Of a DNA stretch of 7,110 nucleotides, positions 4,374 to 7,110 are shown piece after piece. The stretch is from the NCBI GenBank assembly GCA_045604285.1, contig JAZUNS010000041.1, forward strand, positions 1 to 7,110, given 5' to 3'. The stretch comes from SIG636 sp045604285. GTDB lineage: Bacteria; Bacillota; Clostridia; Oscillospirales; CAG-382. Numbering within the stretch: position 1 is the first letter of the stretch; every line of letters starts with the position of its first letter. The position numbers were made by a program, and so were the translations under genes. The notes beneath the pieces were generated by a model. It ran no database searches, was not told the origin of the DNA, and saw nothing but the letters and a program-made list of their open reading frames with translations.

Positions 4374-6653
4374 ATGAAAACACTCATGAAATTCACGGCA
4401 TTATTGCTCTCTGTGGCGATGCTTGCGTCAATCCTTGCAGGCTGCGGCTTTGGCGGCGACGATACGTCGGAGGCCGAGTTTGACCCCCCGTATCTTGAAA
4501 ACTATTACGTAAATAAGCACCAGCCCGTCTGCGTAACGGGCGGAATTGAAGTGTACAAATACGAAAAAGCAGCCGACACTTTATGGATGGGCGGTAATGC
4601 TTATCACGGCGGCTTTGTATTTCGTGTGCTTCAAACCGGCGATGAAACCGCTCAAGTTGATTTGCCCCTTGACGGACTTTATAAGAACATCAGCTTTGTA
4701 ATCGGCGGTCAATGCGGTAAAATCGAGATGAAAACCGATGAGGACGGCAACGAAGTTCCTGCATACAGCAGCTCGTACGCCTGCTCTCCGCCTACTTTGC
4801 CGGGGCAGGCAAAGGAGGTTAAGGCAGGGCTTCAATTCTGGGCAGACGATAAAATGGTTGAAGAGGTTTTGTTCTCCAACTATCAAGTACCTGTCAGATA
4901 TACGTACGACGTTTCGGGCGCACAGAAATTCACCTTTAAGATCGTGGCAGGCGGCAGAGATCTTTCGCCGGGCGGTGTCCCCGTGCTGGAGCTTACCGTT
5001 TGGGAAGGCGAAGCCCACGAAACGGGACACGTTACCGCACCTGCCGGCAGCGAGCCCGTACAGCTTATCAAGGACCTTAAGCCCTATTTGATTCCCGGCA
5101 CCTCCGGTGCGGTGTATTACCCCAATATCACCGAAGAATCCAAAGGCAGAAACTATATCAATATGGGCGGTGTCAAATACGAGAACGTCATTGCTACTTA
5201 CGTTACGATGGGCGTAGTTACCGATGACGAGGAAGACATCTATTTTAACCTTGAGGGAAAATACAGTTATTTGACCTTTACCGCAGGCGCTGCAGACAGA
5301 ACCACCACGTACGACGAGGGATCGGCTTGGTTAACAGTTTATGCCGATGGTAAAATCATTTATGAGGAGCTGTATTCTACCCACGAGCTGCCACGGAAGG
5401 TTACACTTGACGTAACCGGCTGCCATCAGCTTAAATTCGGGTGGACCACCGAAGAAGGAAACGAAGGCCTCGGAAATTCAACGGGCTCTTTTTACGGTAT
5501 TGCAGACGCTTATGTGGCAACCACCAAGGCAGCTTTGGAAAACGTTGCGGGCCCTTCCCAAAGCTTACCCGACAGACCTGTAAAGATGATTTCAGAGCTT
5601 GGTGTGTTCGGCGTGCTCAGCAATATGCAGGACGATGCCGTTCTTGACGGTTCAACTCAGTTCAAGACCTTCTCTATGGGCGGTGTGAAGTATAACGAAG
5701 GCGTTATGCTGCATGCCTCTAACAGTGCGTTTTCCACTAAGCCCGCTTATGCCGCCTTTAATCTTGGCGGAAAGTATAACACCATATCCTTTGTTACGGG
5801 GCATATTTCCAACAGTAACGTTTACGAAAACGAGCAGATCGAAATCTATGCCGACGGAGAACTGATCAAAACCATTGACGTAAAATTCCACATGATTCCT
5901 CAGGAGTATACCGTTGACGTTACGGGCTGCAAGCACCTTGAATTTGTCTCCGGAAAGCTTACAAACCAGCTTCTCTCACGGCCCGTAATCGGTATTGCTA
6001 ATCTTGTTGCATATCCCAACGGCTATGTAAAGACAGATCTGTTCCCGGAAAGACAGCCCGAAGATTTCGGAAAGTCTTGTGATTTGATAGACACCTTCGG
6101 TTTCTATGACGTCTACAATTCTCATATCAGCAAGCTTATTGGAGCCGTTGGCGTGCAGGATGGATACTATGACGGAACCACCAATAAAAACTCTTTCCAA
6201 ATAGGGGACAAAACCTACAACAAGGGAATTTTGTTACAAACCAACGTCCACCTTGAGCTTGATATGGGAGGCGTTGCAGGTGCAGGCGTGCTTGGTACCC
6301 ACTTTTGGGGCGGTTGGGGGCTTACGATAATTGCTTTGGCAGGTGCCGGTGAAGCCCACGAATCCTCCTTTGCCATGGCAAATATTAAGGACAGCGGCTA
6401 TACCTCGGTAACCTTCACCGTGGCTATGCAGCAAGACAGAACCCATAAAGCTTTTGTTGATGATGAAACCACGCTGATGATCGGTGCGGATGACGAGTGC
6501 GTGAAGGAGCTTACCCTTTCCAAGAATATGGAGCCTACCACCTATACCGTTGAGATCGGCGAGTGTGACAGACTTATGTTCTGGCTGAACTGTGCTCCTG
6601 AAAACAACGGCTCCCACACCTATGCAATCTACGATATTAAGCTGAATAAGTAA
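4374..6653 (+). CDS. Large surface lipoprotein with four NPCBM-like repeat domains
   Basis: This 759-residue protein is exported and lipid-anchored. It has a basic start (MKTLMKF), a hydrophobic core and the lipobox LAGC, with cysteine 24. The mature part contains four related beta-rich modules at about residues 39-212, 226-384, 396-552 and 563-759. Modules 2 and 3 show the NPCBM pattern best: MGGVKY, a strand ending F-N-L-x-G-K-Y-x-x-(L/I)-(T/S)-F, then Y-A-D-G-(K/E), and V-T-x-D-V-T-G-C or close variants. Module 1 keeps WMGG and YTYDVSG; module 4 keeps YTVEIGEC. NPCBM domains are novel putative carbohydrate-binding modules usually attached to glycosidases, but no catalytic domain is visible here, so a glycan-binding or adhesion role is inferred. 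GGAGGA (4357-4362) lies 11 bases before the ATG. Module 4 carries an extra Gly-rich hydrophobic stretch (residues 631-660). Confidence 0.88.
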   Translation: MKTLMKFTALLLSVAMLASILAGCGFGGDDTSEAEFDPPYLENYYVNKHQPVCVTGGIEVYKYEKAADTLWMGGNAYHGGFVFRVLQTGDETAQVDLPLDGLYKNISFVIGGQCGKIEMKTDEDGNEVPAYSSSYACSPPTLPGQAKEVKAGLQFWADDKMVEEVLFSNYQVPVRYTYDVSGAQKFTFKIVAGGRDLSPGGVPVLELTVWEGEAHETGHVTAPAGSEPVQLIKDLKPYLIPGTSGAVYYPNITEESKGRNYINMGGVKYENVIATYVTMGVVTDDEEDIYFNLEGKYSYLTFTAGAADRTTTYDEGSAWLTVYADGKIIYEELYSTHELPRKVTLDVTGCHQLKFGWTTEEGNEGLGNSTGSFYGIADAYVATTKAALENVAGPSQSLPDRPVKMISELGVFGVLSNMQDDAVLDGSTQFKTFSMGGVKYNEGVMLHASNSAFSTKPAYAAFNLGGKYNTISFVTGHISNSNVYENEQIEIYADGELIKTIDVKFHMIPQEYTVDVTGCKHLEFVSGKLTNQLLSRPVIGIANLVAYPNGYVKTDLFPERQPEDFGKSCDLIDTFGFYDVYNSHISKLIGAVGVQDGYYDGTTNKNSFQIGDKTYNKGILLQTNVHLELDMGGVAGAGVLGTHFWGGWGLTIIALAGAGEAHESSFAMANIKDSGYTSVTFTVAMQQDRTHKAFVDDETTLMIGADDECVKELTLSKNMEPTTYTVEIGECDRLMFWLNCAPENNGSHTYAIYDIKLNK
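4435..4455 (+). repeat. Lipobox-coding direct repeat, right copy
   Basis: This is the partner of the identical 21 bases at 3217-3237. It lies at codon 21 onward of the large lipoprotein gene and covers the lipobox cysteine and the Gly-Phe-Gly that follows it. Confidence 0.75.
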
Positions 6654-6666
6654 AGAGGGTTAAATT

Positions 6667-7104
6667 ATGAGCAACGTAAAAGATTTTGTGATTGAAAACG
6701 GTGCTTTGAAACAATACGTTGGTAACGGCGGAGATGTCGTTATCCCGGACGATGTGTACGAAATCGGCAGATCTGCATTTAGTGGCTGTCGGGAACTTAG
6801 AAGTGTTACCTTCCCCAACCGCCTCATAACAATCAGAATGTCTGCGTTTCAAGGCTGTAAGGGACTGACATCCATCACCCTTCCTGAAAACGTTAACTAT
6901 GTTGAAGATTGGGCGTTTGAGGGCTGCACGGGACTTACTGAGGTCATCGTTCTCGGTGACTTTGTGACCATCAGCAAATGGGCATTTTATGAATGCTCAC
7001 CGGATCTTTGGTTCGACGCGCCGGAAAACAGCAAAGCGAGCAGGTTTGCGGATCGCTATAAGGATGACAGGCTTTGGTCGGATGACGATTATAATCCGCA
7101 TTGA
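6667..7104 (+). CDS. Short BspA-type leucine-rich repeat protein (LRR_5)
   Basis: This 145-residue protein starts 13 bases after the lipoprotein stop; AAGAGGG at 6653-6659 is seven bases before the ATG, so the two genes are tightly linked. After a short cap (VKDFVIENGALKQYVG) it has about three and a half repeats of the BspA-like LRR_5 type. The unit reads I-x-x-x-A-F-x-G-C-x-x-L-x-x-(V/I)-x-(F/L)-P. Copies start near residues 33, 56 and 79 (IGRSAFSGC, IRMSAFQGC, VEDWAFEGC), with a worn copy at about 101 (ISKWAFYEC). The C-terminus (SKASRFADRYKDD) matches the usual end of such proteins. There is no signal peptide, so a cytoplasmic location is likely; many relatives are large surface proteins, and this one is unusually short. 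The role is probably protein-protein binding. Nothing shows a terminator in the six bases left in the window. Confidence 0.9.
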   Translation: MSNVKDFVIENGALKQYVGNGGDVVIPDDVYEIGRSAFSGCRELRSVTFPNRLITIRMSAFQGCKGLTSITLPENVNYVEDWAFEGCTGLTEVIVLGDFVTISKWAFYECSPDLWFDAPENSKASRFADRYKDDRLWSDDDYNPH

Positions 7105-7110
7105 GAAAAG

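Noticed and set aside
4581..5091. Overlapping ORFs of 149 aa (minus) and 117 aa (plus) inside the lipoprotein gene
   Set aside because: Both are out-of-frame readings of the repeat-containing lipoprotein, whose domain pattern is clear across this stretch.

Overview
The window looks like chromosomal accessory DNA from a low-to-mid GC Firmicute, most likely an uncultured gut-type Clostridia. The support is strong AGGAGG-type ribosome binding sites, extended -10 promoters (TGn-TATAAT/TACAAT), a GC-stem/T-tract terminator, TGG as the only tryptophan codon, and the families present: an HTH_26-type Cro/CI regulator, NPCBM-like lipoprotein domains and a BspA-like leucine-rich repeat protein. Genus or species cannot be set from the sequence alone. 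All convincing genes are on the + strand.

Region 1 (1-1490) is AT-rich. It holds the 3' part of a gene that enters from the left edge (open back to base 1), then a structured 220-base spacer with competing stem-loops and a long 20-bp hairpin closed by a GAAA loop. The right arm of that hairpin supplies the -35 box of a good promoter for a 164-residue protein of unknown function. A clear rho-independent terminator (1457-1490) closes this unit.

Region 2 (about 1498-1761) is a compact control region. It contains a perfect 14-bp palindrome, a second inverted repeat, a strong promoter (1643-1672) and a structured 5' leader, all directly upstream of a 76-residue Cro/CI-type regulator.

Region 3 (1762-7104) is eight same-strand genes with gaps of 13 to 60 bases and no convincing terminator between them, so it is probably one operon. 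In order: HTH regulator; unknown 123-aa protein; 209-aa protein with a MORN-like motif; a 45-aa mini-lipoprotein; a YwqG/DUF1963-like acidic protein; an unknown 146-aa protein; a 759-aa lipoprotein built of four NPCBM-like repeats; and a short BspA-type LRR protein. The two genes in the middle (3309-4331) differ from their neighbours in arginine codon use. They are bracketed by two related lipoprotein N-termini that share a 21-base identical stretch, which suggests a cassette placed beside a duplicated or broken lipoprotein gene.

A working picture, which is inference only, is a self-regulated accessory operon combining a surface-exposed, possibly carbohydrate-binding lipoprotein with small cytoplasmic proteins of kinds (MORN, YwqG) also found near LXG toxin loci in Bacillus. 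No toxin, nuclease, transposase, CRISPR array, tRNA or rRNA is visible.
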